Below, piece after piece: positions 45,660 to 58,049 of a stretch of 64,000 bases of DNA. Location: positions 11,766,196 through 11,830,195 of the forward strand of contig JAVGWX010000019.1 of NCBI GenBank assembly GCA_036924085.1, written 5' to 3'. The notes below the pieces were generated by a model, which was not told the origin of the DNA, did not search any database, and saw only the letters and a program-made list of their open reading frames with translations. Numbering within the stretch: the stretch's first letter is position 1; each line of letters begins with the position of its first letter. Source of the DNA: Ariolimax columbianus. Taxonomy: Eukaryota > Mollusca > Gastropoda > Stylommatophora > Arionidae. Position numbers and translations under genes: made by a program.

Positions 45660-47730
45660 CACGTCAGAAAGAGATCAGACAATAATGTCGACGCGTTGAA
45701 TGAGAAAAAGGAGGTAAAACGCAAATTCACCAATTCTTTTAAAGCGTTAGCTAATGAGTCCAACAAAGCGAGCGATAGGAGGAGTTCATTACATGTTTCG
45801 GTAATGAAAAGTCTCCCCAGAAGTTCTGGCACATGCAACAAAAGATGAATAGACAGAATACAAGCCAGCTTATCCCCAACATTCAAGTCACTACATGAAC
45901 TCACCAGCAGACAGATGAAAGAAGAGTCTCGGTTTTTTCACTCGACATGATTCCCAGACTGGCAAAGGCGACAGAGATGCCCGTCAGGAAATTATAAAAA
46001 GCATTTTAGACGCAGTCAGCAGGTAAGAGGTATATGCATACCTCATCACCGAGGTGGAGATAAGAAATATCCTGCATACCAGCAAGAACACCGCTCTAGG
46101 CCCTGATGGAGAACAATATAGCCACATCAAGAAGTTTGCTGAGACAGGGATAAGTAATTTGGTGAAGGAATTCAATCACACTATAGAGAAGGCATCTGTG
46201 CCTGAGGACTGGCTTCATAGTTATATGTGCCCAGTGCCTTAACCTGGTAAGAACTCACGCTACTCAGCAGCTATCGAATAGTCACCCTACAGAATGAATA
46301 TGGCGAACTGATTGAGAAGGTAGTGCCAGGAAAACAATGGTCCACCTAGAACGGGAGGACTTCCTACCTGATACGCTTGGCAGCTATAGAACAGCGAAGG
46401 AGACCTGGGCTAACGCTGGAACCTTTGCGTATGATGTGTATGAGGGTTTTCAGTTAAAGCAAGAAACAGTTGCTGTGTCTCTCAAGACTATGGCTGCTGT
46501 CAACTTAGATAAGCGCCTTCTGTTCATCATAAATCGTCAAGTTGGGTTGTCGGTTATCGATTACAGACTAGGCAGCCTCACAGTATCAAGAACACAGTGT
46601 GAACGGTTGGAACACATTCAGAATGAAGGTATACGACTGGTTCTGGGCTGCACTCGAGATTGTGATGATGCGGTACATGTTGGGATTACTATTGGTGACA
46701 CCCAGACATAAACTGACACAAGTCATAGCGTATATGCGTGTCACCACAGACGCGCGGCACCCTCTATTCAGACAGCAAGAGATCAAGAATCATGAGAGGG
46801 TCGTCATAGATGGCACAGGCAGTGAGAACAATCAGACTTGTACCCCAGCTGAGACGATTGCCAATGGGAAAGAATGAGTCCACAATGGTGATATAATGAT
46901 AGAATACCAGCGAGTGATCATAACCTTAGGCAAGGAATACAGAGAATGGGACAACGGAAGAGGAGAGCACGAGGTGAATCAACTGAAAAAGTTGAAAATG
47001 CAGCATGGTGATACCATACTATACGCCGACTGATCAGTACGGCTGACGGGACATCAGACTCGGGCTTCTCGGCTAGAGTGAGAGGACATGTCGTTGCCGA
47101 GTGGAGTAGGGCATACATGCCAGCAACCTCCAGATTGAGAATAGAGACGGAAGCGGTGACCTCAGTACTGAGGTGGATGAGACGTCTATAATAAGTGCAC
47201 TCATCGTGACAGACGGGTAAGCCGTACTTGAGAAGGTACAAAAGGGATGATTTAAATACGAGTGAATAGCAGATGTTGAGGCGTCAAACCTCTAGAGGTT
47301 AACATGGATCTACTGACTTGGTCATGAAGGTGTTTAGAGCAGTTAAAGAGCTGACATCTTGGCTTCGCAAGACCCCAACATGGGCACACTAGTGATATAT
47401 AGGAATGCCATTTGAAATTAATCAATGACCGCCTGCTAGATGTGGACACCGCAATAAATGAAGCAGTAATCCACAGGCTGCAAAGTTTCGACATTGAAGG
47501 AGGTTCGAGCGGAGTAGGGCGCATGAGAGGACAGAGTAAGAGGATGTTCAACCAGCGAGGTACAGGGACCATCAGTATCCATATCCTGCGCCATTTGCTG
47601 AAAGAGACGCAGCACCTATGGGAAAGCCAGAAGTGCAGTGATGTCGATTCTTAGAAACAGAACGTTGTTGATGGATCACCTAAAACGTCAGCGTAAGACG
47701 CGGAACAGCGTGAGACACACATCATTGTAA
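45660..47730 (+). pseudogene. decayed RNase H-bearing LINE
   Basis: RT fingers EVEIRNILHTSKNTALGPDG, then ISNLVKEFNHTIEKASVPED and W are preserved at 46050-46220. Further downstream, RNase H-like sequence appears in broken frames around 47020-47200 (DSGFSARVRGHVVAEWSRAY, PATSRLRIETEAVTSVLRW), with an ending near CAGTGATGTCGATTCTTAGA at 47637. Stops and frameshifts are numerous. The 3' third is also present at 51715-52710, so this is one repeated family. Confidence 0.6.
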
Positions 47731-48250
47731 ACGTTTATCCCATCTGACGTAGATCCAGCAGTAAGACCAATATACTGCTAAAACGAAATACGCTCCAGTG
47801 CAAGTGTCGATGGGGACTGAATGTGAAGCACATAATATTAACGCTGTGAACATGCGTAATATTTCTTAAGAGACGCCTATGGAAGGGTAAGCATTGGTTG
47901 TAGATAATGCATCCTCTTTAAGCCACAAAAAAACGTCATTAACAAATATATACACTTTAATTTTTAAAAGGAGGAAAATGTGTTAAAGACACGTTCCACA
48001 GATAGCTGAAAGTATTTAATTAATTAATTAATTCTCAGATGGAAGGAATGAGGGGAAAAAAACACATTGTGCCACATAATCTTTCTTTTAAATAAAAACC
48101 AGATAATGTGATATGTCTTAGTAGTTGAGATTTCCAAAAACCGGGGCAAGAAGTCGTTTGGCAGCAACATTTAGTCTGGTCTGAGCAGGTTGTCGGTTGT
48201 ATCGACTTTAGCAGGTCCTTTATAATCAGATTGTGGGGAGTCTAGGCTTC
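47731..48250. other. spacer, no gene seen
   Basis: AT-rich sequence with a TTAATTAATTAATTAAT run at about 48018-48033. It ends in a possible splice acceptor (GTCTAGGCTTCAG) at 48240-48252. Confidence 0.4.
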
Positions 48251-48252
48251 AG

Positions 48253-48455
48253 TTGCTGGCACTAGCTTTTGTTAATCTAGTCAACGATCGAAATGTAGAG
48301 ATTCCTGTGTGGCCACAGTTAGACGCAATCAAAACAGTTAGAGAGTTGTGGTCTGAAAGTGTAGATGAATATGACACTTTCAGACAAAACAAAATTGTTA
48401 AAAGCGTTTCAACAGATAACATTGAAACGTGGAAGGCATATAGACTCAGTAGGTA
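48253..48455 (+). CDS. candidate exon of unknown gene
   Basis: An open segment of 203 nt bounded by a possible acceptor (GGCTTCAG before 48253) and a possible donor (AGTAG then GTAATG at ~48456). It encodes LALAFVNLVNDRNVEIPVWP, then QLDAIKTVRELWSESVDEYD, TFRQNKIVKSVSTDNIETWK and AYRLSR. Unlike the repeat-shadow frames nearby, its composition is that of a globular, charged, amphipathic protein with Trp and no low-complexity run. The pyrimidine tract before the acceptor is weak. I do not recognise the family. It could equally be a fragment of a mobile element ORF. Confidence 0.35.
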
Positions 48456-48599
48456 ATGTAAATGTGGGTGATCTTTAGTCATCAGCCCTATAATTTCCCA
48501 CAGGCGAATGCAGAAACAAAAAGTCATCTCTGAAATGAAAGTCTACGAAAAACACACCTCACCAGTACTTCTAAACATTTCGACTAAATCTATTTTATT

Positions 48600-50075
48600 T
48601 CGGAAAGGTTTAAGCTAAACCACCATACAGTTATGTTCAGCTTATTCGATTTTTTCACGAGTTTCAATACCAAATATTCCTACCTATTTTATTTTACGTT
48701 TCATGAGTTTTAATTCCAAATATTTATTCCCTGTACTTTTAGTTTCATGAACTTCACTACCAAACGATTCTGCTCAGTTGATTATACTTCTTCAGAGAAT
48801 AATCTATAATCCTAAACATTGTTATGCAGTTTAATCTATTTTACATTTAATTGAATTATTAATTTCTCGAAATTTACCACCAAATATGTCTACTCAGATT
48901 ATAATATCTCACACACGATTTAGTGCCTGAGTGGTCTACCGGAGGCATTGTGTATGACAAGTAAAAGAATAGAACCAATAGAAATGATGTCGGAAGAGGC
49001 TCCTACATGTGTGACATGGTTTATCACCGGCCGTGGTTAGGTGGCTTGTTAAGAGCTGCATATATGTCTCTAACGGGCTGTAAGTCTACTTTGCTTTAGT
49101 GTTTGAGTCTGTTAAGATGGACTGGGACATCAGTGACCCACCCTCTGTGGCACATGTCCCAACGCAGTGGTGTAAAACGCTGCTCGAACCAATCCCGCTA
49201 AGCAGAAAATCCTCCTCCCATCCACGTCCAGCTCACGCCAGAGCTGGGACCCGTAGAAGGGCATCTACCCACTGTGGAAGTATAGGTCAACTAAAACTAG
49301 CTTCAGTACTCAAACATTTCTACTCAGTTTATAATCCTTCACACAAGATTTGTACTCAACATTTCTACTCAGTTTATAATACTTCACACAAGCTAGAGTA
49401 CTAAACATTTCTAATCAGTTTATAATCCTTCACACTAGAATTGGTACTAAACATTTATAATCAGTTTATAATCCTTCACACAAGAATTGGTACTCAACCA
49501 TTTCTGATCAGTTTATAATACTTCACACAAGATTTGGTACTCAACCTTTTCTGATCAGTTTATAATACTTCACACAAGATTTGGTACTCAACAATTTCTG
49601 CTCAGTTTATAATACTTCACACAAGAATTGGTACTAAATATGTCTACTCAGTTTATAATACGTCACACACGATTTGGTACTAAACATGTATAATCAGTGT
49701 ATAATCCTTCACACAAGAATTGGTACTAAACATTTATAATCAGTTTATAATCCTTCACACAAGAATTGGTACTAAATATTTCTACTCAGTTATAATACTT
49801 CACACAACCTTTAGTGCTAATAATGTATACTCAGTTTATAATACCTCACACAAGATTTGGTACTAAACATTTCTACTCAGTTTATAATACTTCACACACG
49901 CTTTAGTACTGAACATGTCTACTCAGTTTATAATACTTCACACACGATGTGGAACTAAACATTTCTACTCAGTTTATAATACTTCACACAAGATTTGGTA
50001 CTAAACATTTCTACTCAGTTGATAATACTTCACACAAGCTTTAATACTAAACCTTTCTACTCAGTTTGTTTAAAC
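48600..50075. repeat. 46-bp satellite, interrupted
   Basis: Regular from about 49310: TTTCTACTCAGTTTATAATA then CTTCACACAAGATTTGGTAC and TAAACA, about 16 units. More degenerate units extend left to about 48600. A 365-bp block at 48936-49300 interrupts the array; it contains no identified element. Confidence 0.9.
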
Positions 50076-50264
50076 TTCTCACGTGTATTACATCCAGTAA
50101 TTCTGCCATACTCTTCCAGGTTTGTTTATGTACTGTCTCTCGCCGAGATTTGATAGGCACTAAACAAATGTCAAATAAAATGACATGCTACAGAACATGA
50201 ACAGAGCATAATAAATACATTATGTTAGTCGTAATAAAACGTGTTGTAAGCAGTATAGTAGTCT

Positions 50265-50520
50265 CGTTTAGTCATGACTACCTATAGTTGCGATTTTCAG
50301 TCCTGATTAACTATATGTTCCCTTTTCAGTCATGACTGACTATAGTTGCACTTTTCAGTCATGACTGTATATAGTTGCCCTTTTCAGTCATGCCTGCCTT
50401 TAGTTGTCTTTTTCAGTCATGTCTGCCGATAGTTAGTTACCTTTGTCAGTCATGTTTGCCTTTAGTTGCCTTTTCAGTCATGACTGACTATAGTTGTCCT
50501 TTCAGTTATAGCTGACTATA
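50265..50520. repeat. 28-bp satellite
   Basis: About nine units of AGTCATGACTGACTATAGTT followed by GCCTTTTC, moderately diverged. Confidence 0.88.
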
Positions 50521-50834
50521 TACCGATTCGACCTTAGAATGACATCACTCTACTAAGTTTTTAGTTTTCTTTCTCATTTATGTGCTGTTGTTTTACTGTT
50601 TTTCTTTCTGCCAGACATCAAGCAAGCTTGTCTGATTAAATACCATGATTCAAGTATTCATATACACATTGGAACAGGCCAAAGTATATATGTGGCTTAG
50701 CACAGACAGACGGCAACCACTGCACAGTAACACTTCAGGTATAAATCAAGCAAGCGTCAAAAACAAAATATCACGAATGACACTGGCAGAGAGAATAATA
50801 CAATCGAGCACAATCGAAACAGTAGATACAAGAG

Positions 50835-51705
50835 AACACTATGCAGTAGTGTCTCATCTAAAGTAGAAGTGGATATATTGAGGTCGGATTTAGATAAAAT
50901 TCGAGAATGGTCTGTAAGCTGGCAAAAGGAGTTTAATGTAGATACATGTACAGTCATCCACATGAGTAGATCCAATATGGAACATAATTACAGAATAGGA
51001 GAAAACAATATTAGAAATATAGATAACGAAAGGGACCTAGGGGTTATAATAGATCATACCGGTAAGGTGAGGGAGCAAATTCAGGTAGCAGTAAAAAAGG
51101 CAAATGCAATGTTAGGGATGATAAAAAGAAATATTAAAAATAGGAGCAAGGAAGTGATAGTCAAACTGTAAAAAGCATTAGTTAGACCTAGATTTGAGTA
51201 CTGTGTACATGTGTGGAGTCCTTATCAGATAGGGGATATAAACATGCTGGAAAGGATACAAAAAAGAGCGACAAAGCTGATAGTGACATTCCAGAATTAC
51301 AGTTATGAGGAAAGACTAAAAAAAACCGGCCTACAGTGTCTAGAAGAGAGAATAATTCGTGGTGATTTAATACATGTTTATAAAATGACCAGAGGAATGG
51401 ATAAATTAGACTTTAACAGGTTTTTTTAAAATACAGCCACCCACAAGAACAAGACGCTACAGCTACAAGTTGACTAAGGATAGGTCCAGATTAGATATTA
51501 TGGAATATTTTCTTAGTCAGAGAGTTGTGAATGCTTGGAATGCATTGCCAGGGGAGGTGGTGGAGGCAGGGACAGTCACTGTATTTAAGAATAAATTGGA
51601 TGCGTATAGCTTGTAGAGCAAGGTGATGTAAGTGTAACTGGTTATATAGAGACTCTGCAGAAACTTCTAAACCAGTATAAAGACGTGTTCAGTTAAGTTA
51701 AGAGT
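50835..51705 (+). mobile_element. CR1-like LINE 3' half
   Basis: Plus-strand copy starting within the RT thumb region (SSKVEVDILRSDLDKIREWS) through KEFNVDTCTVIHM, ERDLGVIIDHTGKV, AMLGMIKRNIKNRSKEVIVK, a stop at 51169, RIQKRATKLIVTFQNYSYEE and RGDLIHVYKMTRGMDKLDFN, then the 3' UTR and TTAAGT tail. It aligns collinearly with the minus-strand element at 30369-32683. The single-stop damage suggests moderate age. Confidence 0.9.
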
Positions 51706-51714
51706 AAGTCAACA

Positions 51715-52710
51715 CAAGCGATACAATGACAGATTACCACATAAGCATCATGACCTTGTCCAGAGAATACAGAGAGTGAAGAAACAAGGATAACTTGATA
51801 ACACATCGAAACACTCAGAACAGTCTCGCCATAACATCTTCCGATGGATTTGTGATGGGCAGTAAACGATTTAGTTGGCGCTTCTCTGGCAGAGTGCGGT
51901 GTACAGAATAACATCACCCAGAGCGAAACTGAGATGGAGCCAATGACTGTGGAGCGTTTAGTCTAGTCGACTGTGAGGTGACTTGCAATAATGGGTTAGA
52001 AATCCCGTACAGACAGACACAAATGCGGGCCGTGATTCATGCCTAGTAGGATCGCTCTTCGTGTCGACCCAGTTGTAAATGGGTACTTAACGTTTGAGTT
52101 GGGAAAGGTAAAAACAGTACGGAAGGCCACCTCATCTCACATAGGATTTGCTTAGTTCATGAAGAGTTATCTTCATCCCAGACTACGATTGTTGCCATGG
52201 TACTGACCTTTTAATGATTGGAGCTTTGTGATGCCTGGGACCTGCTTAACTGTGGTGGTCACCGTGACAGTTAGGTCTTACTTCGGAAATCTCACAAGGT
52301 CTGGATCAGGCATGTGCTGATGAGAGCTGTAGCGTCATCAAACCTCCAGTGGCTGGTGTAGATCTAATGACCTAATCATAATTGGTCTCTGCGCAACAAA
52401 AGAGCCGGGATACTGGATTCACAAGCAGCGTTTGGGGGTGGGTATTCGATATGTGGATAGGAGTGACACTTTGAAGTTTGTTGGAAGAGGGCAATGAAAA
52501 CTACTAATTGTCATATCATGGACGACATAACTTGGAATTCTAGCGAGATTCGAGGTCGAGATGGGTACATAAGTAGACGGAACAGGAATGTGTACTACCA
52601 GCGCGCTGCATGAATCATCTGCCTTCACACCTTCGCTATAAACTGTGAGAGACTAGATACTCATGCATTTGCCCGGAGTGCAGTGAAGTTGATTCTTAGA
52701 AACATACAAG
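51715..52710 (+). pseudogene. decayed LINE, RNase H family 3' part
   Basis: Non-coding-quality match to the 3' third of 45660-47730: for example TCAACACAAGCGATACAATG and GACCTTGTCCAGAGAATACAGAGAGTG against GTGATCATAACCTTAGGCAA and GGAATACAGAGAATGG, ending in GTGCAGTGAAGTTGATTCTT. It begins directly after the CR1-like tail. Confidence 0.5.
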
Positions 52711-53430
52711 AACAATAAATCAATAACACTTTATCCCTGACTACAGTGTATGTCATGAGAGTACCTTTCCTTTTGCTTAGATTTTCATTAAATACAATCA
52801 CAATTTGAAGCACACAACAATTTGTAATACGGAATGCCTATTTTAATATATACAGTTCACCATCATTATCATGATGCCCATAACCTCGAAGGTCGTCAAG
52901 GAACCGTTATTGCAATTTGCAGTACCAGCTCCCGCCATACAACAACGGTGTGTTTTGGGTAGCTACACACAGGACGAAAGCACATCGCTCTCCAGGTGGC
53001 AGTTCATTATAGTTGTGTCTAAATTTCATACAACAAAGCTGACACTGGCTTCAGCTAAGGCGAAGGGTGACAATCTAGTGAAGTTCAGCCATGTGAACTA
53101 GACCGTGAAATATGACACTAGTGCTATTCATATAGCCGATGTACATTCCAATGTTTAAAGGATATTTTGTGGCAACACAAACAAACAAAAAAAGAATTCT
53201 AAAAATGATTTTACTTGTAAACATGACAATGATTTAAAATAAAATAGTAAGTAATACAAATAGAGAATGTCAAAACAATAGAAATATTATTCGAAAGGAG
53301 TAAATCAGAATGAAAAAGCTAGTAACATGTGGAATAGACCAAATCAGATCAGAACCAGACAATGATTACATTGGAACACCTCATCTAGTTGCGGACAAAC
53401 ACAGAGATCTAACACATTATATGCTGGATT
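52711..53430. other. spacer, no gene supported
   Basis: A 76-residue plus frame at 52871-53101 has no motif and no splice context. The rest is A-rich. Confidence 0.4.
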
Positions 53431-53490
53431 AGGGTGGGGAGGGGGGAGGTCAGAGTTGACGCAGAGGTAAAAAACGGGGGGGGGGGGAGA
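53431..53490. other. G-rich tract
   Basis: Contains GGGTGGGGAGGGGGGAGG and a run of about twelve G at 53476-53487. It could form a G-quadruplex on the plus strand; function unknown. Confidence 0.5.
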
Positions 53491-54590
53491 GACATGCTGT
53501 TAGCGGTTCGTGGGCGCTTATATCAAAGAGTCATAGTAACGACATTTAGGATCCGACACCTCCAAATCGGAAGTGCTTTTCAGATGCTTTTGGTACAAAA
53601 AATAACGAACCTTTCATCTGACATCAATGACGCTCTTCCTGTCCAGGTGCGTGCTGAGCCCTTCACTTCCGCATTAATTTCGTCTATTTTATCTGATCTA
53701 CCCCTCCATTGCGAGTTTCATGAAATCCCTCATCGAGGTTAGTTTCGATCAGATCATACAGGCAAGCTTGACGTACACTTGTCTTAGCAAAAACCAAATA
53801 GATTGAACACCTGCTGGTCTGTTTGAAGTCATTACTTCAGAGCATTGCATAACACAACACGACACATCACAACATACCATTCATTCATAGTTTCTTATAT
53901 TTACAAAGTTGTCATTTATAGCATATTACATAATCATATTACTCAGTATGCTTTAGTATGAGCAGTTATATGTTATGTGATTTATCATAACCGTGGAAGA
54001 CACTTCTTTTGTTCTACAGCCTTTGCCAAACGAGTCGCGTCGCAGAGTCGGGATGGATAGATTTCTTGTTATCACAAAGTCGGAGGCTTATGTTGCCGTT
54101 AGTTGTAACTTCTGGGGAGAGTGTCAGAAACACCCTCGATCCATCGACATCGAGGTTTAGCCTTTGCTCGTGGACCCAAAACCTGCATTTAATATGCTCT
54201 TGCTGCAGGCTGATCATAATACATTCTGACTAAATGACTAAACCACTTGATTTGTTGTGGTTCATTGTAGTTACTAACTGGGTTTGTCCCCACTATCTGC
54301 CTCTGTGGGGTGTTGCGGATTAGGTCACGGAATGTCTTTCTGGCTGTACTTTTCTAACATAACCATTTTACAATTTTGATTAAATGTAATTTGAATCAAC
54401 TTTAAATATTTGTTTTTCATTTATTTTTTCTCACTTTTCTAACAGCGTATCTCACAGCTCTGGATCTTATGTGTTTCTAGTAAGGACCAAGACTGACATT
54501 GGTAACACACCGTAAAAATAAAAAGTGCATTTATCAGCCTCCTCTTAGTTGAAAGAAACAATTTAGTCTGTGTCAAAATCGGTACAATAT
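53491..54590. other. spacer, no gene supported
   Basis: 53490-53760 has a 102-residue plus frame and minus-strand coding-like scraps that could be old LINE sequence, but no diagnostic motif remains. The rest is AT-rich. Confidence 0.35.
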
Positions 54591-55530
54591 GTTAGTTGAT
54601 ACTATTCGTCTTCTGATTTCAATGTGCAATATCTCTGTCTACTCTGCCATCATCAGCGAACATACTACCTAGGTATTTCACGTCCCGTACTTGCTTGGTA
54701 TCAATGTCACTGATGTGGAAACTTCTCTGAATGTGTTTATACGATATCATAATAGTCTCGGTCTTGTCCGTGTTGATCTTCATTACAAACGAAATGGAGA
54801 AAGTTCAAGTGGTGTAGGTCTTCTCAATGTTGGTAATATATGTCCTGATCATCAGCAAACAACAGGTCATTAAGGAACTCCTCGTGAGGGTTAGCCAACT
54901 GTGTAATTTTATCCATTTAAATTATTAACAGAAGTGGAGAAAGAACTCACCCCTGTCGGACACCACTCAAGCAAAGAGATACCTCACTCACATGCATATG
55001 CTTCGTTTCTGTTAGGACGTGACGATCCTGGGACAAAGTCACACTGGACTGCTTCTCTTCCGGGATAGTACAAACTAGTACATAGTCCATCATATCATTG
55101 TCAAACCCTATAGACACGAGTAGGGAAGACTCGATAGTCCTGCAAGACAACTTCCCAAGAGAGACAACTCTGACCAAAAACAACTGCTGCCTTGCAGTTA
55201 GGCTGGGGACAGCCAAACGCTAAGGAGGGCAACCCTACAGAAACGCCTGTTGAAATCGGATGCACTGAGCCACAGGCTTAACAAAATAAAACAGTGCAAC
55301 GTAAATATCGCTGTAAACAGCGTACGATGAAGAAGAAGGACACCACTCAGCACTGGAAACGAATGTGATACCTGCATTCTTTCGTACTGCAGCTTCGCTT
55401 TTTGCGTACAAGTCACGGATGACATCCAGTAGGTGACATTCCCGACCATGTTCCTCCATTGCCCCCCATTGCCTGAATCGGTTTACCTGGTCAAATGCCT
55501 TTTCTTGATCAATGAAGGCCACAGGGAGTT
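54591..55530 (-). pseudogene. RTE-like LINE RT with insertion
   Basis: Minus strand: AFIDQEKAFDQVNRFRQWGA, MEEHGRECHLLDVIRDLYAK and SEAAVRKNAGITF (55522-55350). After the inserted element, in broken frames, come LLFADDQDIYYQH, INTDKTETIMISYKHI and VRDVKYLGSMFADDGRVDRD, ending at about 54600. The order FDxV, then FADD, then YLGS is the RT palm and thumb. The insertion at 54970-55337 falls between the two blocks. Confidence 0.8.
54958..55349 (+). mobile_element. non-autonomous element related to LINE leader
   Basis: About 368 bp matching the LINE leader at ~25520-25850: TACCTCACTCACATGCATAT, GGACGTGACGATCCTGGGAC, CACTGGACTGC, TTGCAGTTAGGCTGGGGACA, then the core GAAATCGGATGCACTGAGCC. It departs after ACAGTGCAACGTAAAT and ends CGTACGATGAAGAAGAAG, a GAA tail. 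The 12-bp duplication GGACACCACTCA lies at 54958-54969 and 55338-55349. It has no coding capacity. Tail and duplication match the GAA-tail LINE family, implying mobilisation by it. Confidence 0.85.
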
Positions 55531-56165
55531 TCTAATTGTATTATATGGTTTTATTTCACTCACTGTCTGAACATAAATAAAGCATCAGTACATCCGCTGC
55601 TTTTTCATAAATCCTGATTTACCGTACATCGGCTCTACAATAGCTCAAACTCGTTGCTCAATGACCAGTGCAACAAGGAGAGATATACCTCTATTAGAGT
55701 TGACATCTTTTCTGTTGCAATTGTTTTTTTCTAAATAGGTACCACCACCGCTCTTTGTCAATCACCAGTTATCTTCCGTTCAGTCTATGCCTGATTAAAG
55801 ATCTATGTGAGCCATCTTTCCATTACATTGTGACACGATTTTATGGCATCTGATGTTATGTTGTGTCACCTGGGGTCTTGTAGTTAAGACTTCTATTTGC
55901 GTCTCTGACTTCTTGCTCGAGTGTTAATATGTCGCTATGCGCAATATTTTTCAGTATGTATACCGCCATCTGATTCTGCATTTGGGACAAGTCAGACTGT
56001 AAAATACTCATCTTATCTTCTCAGATTCATAGTGGTTGCGCGTCTTTGCTATTGACCACTGTGAAATGACTATATTGCTCCTCTATCAACCGTAGAGAGC
56101 GAATAATGATGTAATAATCGCTGTGTGATGTTGCCCATAGCTCACTCAGTACTTCCCCATATTTT
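55531..56165. other. LINE-like spacer
   Basis: Probably the upstream part of the minus-strand RTE-like LINE in decayed form; I cannot name motifs with confidence. Confidence 0.3.
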
Positions 56166-56174
56166 TGCCAAACA

Positions 56175-57285
56175 TTGTCTTTCACTTGCTGTACAACTAT
56201 CCGGCTTTATGTCTAGCCTCCTTTCTCTTGTTGTACAATTATCCTGGCTTTATGTCTAGCCTCCTTTTTCTTGCTGTACAACTATCTGGCTTTATGTCTA
56301 GCCTCCTTTTTCTTGCTGTACAACTATCCGGCTTTATGTCTAGCCTCCTTTTTCTTGCTGTACAACTATCCGGCTTTATGTCTAGCCTCCTTTCTCTTGC
56401 TGTACAACTATCCGGCTTTATGTCTAGCCTCCTTTTTCTTGCTGTACAACTATCCGGCTTTATGTCTAGCCTCCTTTCTCTTGTTGTACAATTATCCTGG
56501 CTTTATGTCTAGCCTCCTTTCTCTTGTTGTACAATTATCCTGGCTTTATGTCTAGCCTCCTTTCTCTTGTTGTACAATTATCCTGGCTTTATGTCTAGCC
56601 TCCTTTCTCTTGTTGTACAATTATCCTGGCTTTATGTCTAGCCTCCTTTCTCTTGTTGTACAATTATCCTGGCTTTATGTCTAGCCTCCTTTCTTTTGTA
56701 CAATTATCCTGGCTTTATGTCTAGCCTCCTTTCTCTTGTTGTAAAATTATCCTGGCTTTATGTCTAGCCTCCTTTCTCTTGTTGTACAATTATCCTGGCT
56801 TTATGTCTAGCCTCCTTTCTCTTGTTGTACAATTATCCTAGCTTTATGTCTAGCCTCCTTTCTCTTGTTGTACAATTATCCTGGCTTTATGTCTAGCCTC
56901 CTTTCTCTTGTTGTACAATTATCCTGGCTTTATGTTTAGCCTCCTTTTTCTTGCTGTACAACTATCTGGCTTTATGTCTAGCCTCCTTTTTCTTGCTGTA
57001 CAACTATCTGGCTTTATGTCTAGCCTCCTTTCTCTTGTTGTACAATTATCCTAGCTTTATGTCTAGCCTCCTTTCTCTTGTTGTACAATTATCCTGGCTT
57101 TATGTCTAGCCTCCTTTCTCTTGTTGTACAATTATCCTGGCTTTATGTCTAGCCTCCTTTCTCTTGTTGTACAATTATCCTGGCTTTATGTCTAGCCTCC
57201 TTTCTCGTGTACAATTATCCTGGCTTTATGTCCAGCCTCCTTTCTCTTGTACAATTATCCTGGCTTTATGTCTAGCCTCCTTATA
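56175..57285. repeat. 42/43-bp minisatellite, ~25 copies
   Basis: Units CTCCTTTCTCTTGTTGTACA followed by ATTATCCTGGCTTTATGTCT and AGC (43 bp), with a 42-bp subfamily (TTGCTGTACAACTATCCGGC) in the left part and again near 56945-57015. A few units have lost the TTGTTG segment. The right edge runs into LINE coding sequence. Confidence 0.96.
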
Positions 57286-57440
57286 AGAAATATAGTCTTC
57301 TTCATTTTGAGATCGCCACCATTTCTTAAAAGACATTTTCTTGCATTTGACTCCAGCCCTCAGACTTTCATTCCACCATACCGTGTGTTTCTTTCTAACA
57401 CCACATTTTCTAGTTAAACCACACTCCTTAGTCAAAACAC
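57200..57440 (-). pseudogene. LINE endonuclease-RT linker fragment
   Basis: Minus-strand frame: MTKECGLTRKCGVRKKHTVW, WNESLRAGVKCKKMSFKKWW, RSQNEEDYISYKEARHKARI and IVQEKGG. The WWNE.....KK....KKW pattern with the following YKEAR.KAR.IV is the basic linker between endonuclease and RT of RTE-like LINEs. The segment encoding YKEARHKARIIVQE is the repeat unit of the adjacent minisatellite. Confidence 0.75.
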
Positions 57441-58045
57441 TAGTTAATGCGAACTTGAAATTATGTCATTGTTCCTTCGTTGTACATATATGTGTCATAC
57501 TTTCATATTTCATTTTCCTCTTCTGTTTGACTTTTGTCCGTACTAACACATATATCAGCCTTCATGTATTAACTACTTCTTTAACGTAAGTCTAGTGCTC
57601 AGTTTGTTGTAGTCTCACGAAAGTCAAGTACAACCGTGGAAGGCAAAGCACTTAAATTCGGATCTGATCGGTCAAACGGTTTAGCATAAGGAATAAATAC
57701 CATATCAATCAATGAAGCGATGTAAGTTTTGCTTAACTTAACACATAACATAACATTTCACTGTAACATGATATTTTGTGGAGTCATATTAAATTATGTT
57801 AATCCATTCCTCGTTAATAAATGCATCTACAGTGTCAAAACGCGTTTCAGGGCCAAGTATACCATAATAGACAAGACCTTCTCATCATCCCTAGACCGTA
57901 CGCCTAGAAACAAGTTACATGACTGTGTTCCCCGCACAGGTAGACCTGAATGCCTCATATTACAACGAGGAAGTTCCAAGACTACCTTCTCCAGTACACG
58001 AGAAATAATAAGAGACATGTCATGACCGATACCTCTGAAAACTCG
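57441..58045. other. spacer, no gene supported
   Basis: Frames of 98 (plus, 57729) and 63 (minus, 57827) residues overlap on opposite strands and carry no motif. Confidence 0.35.
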
Positions 58046-58049
58046 AAAA

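Noticed and set aside
45209..45904. 231-residue minus frame with poly-Asn
   Set aside because: Product of the GTT microsatellite joined to LINE-flank sequence; no domain.
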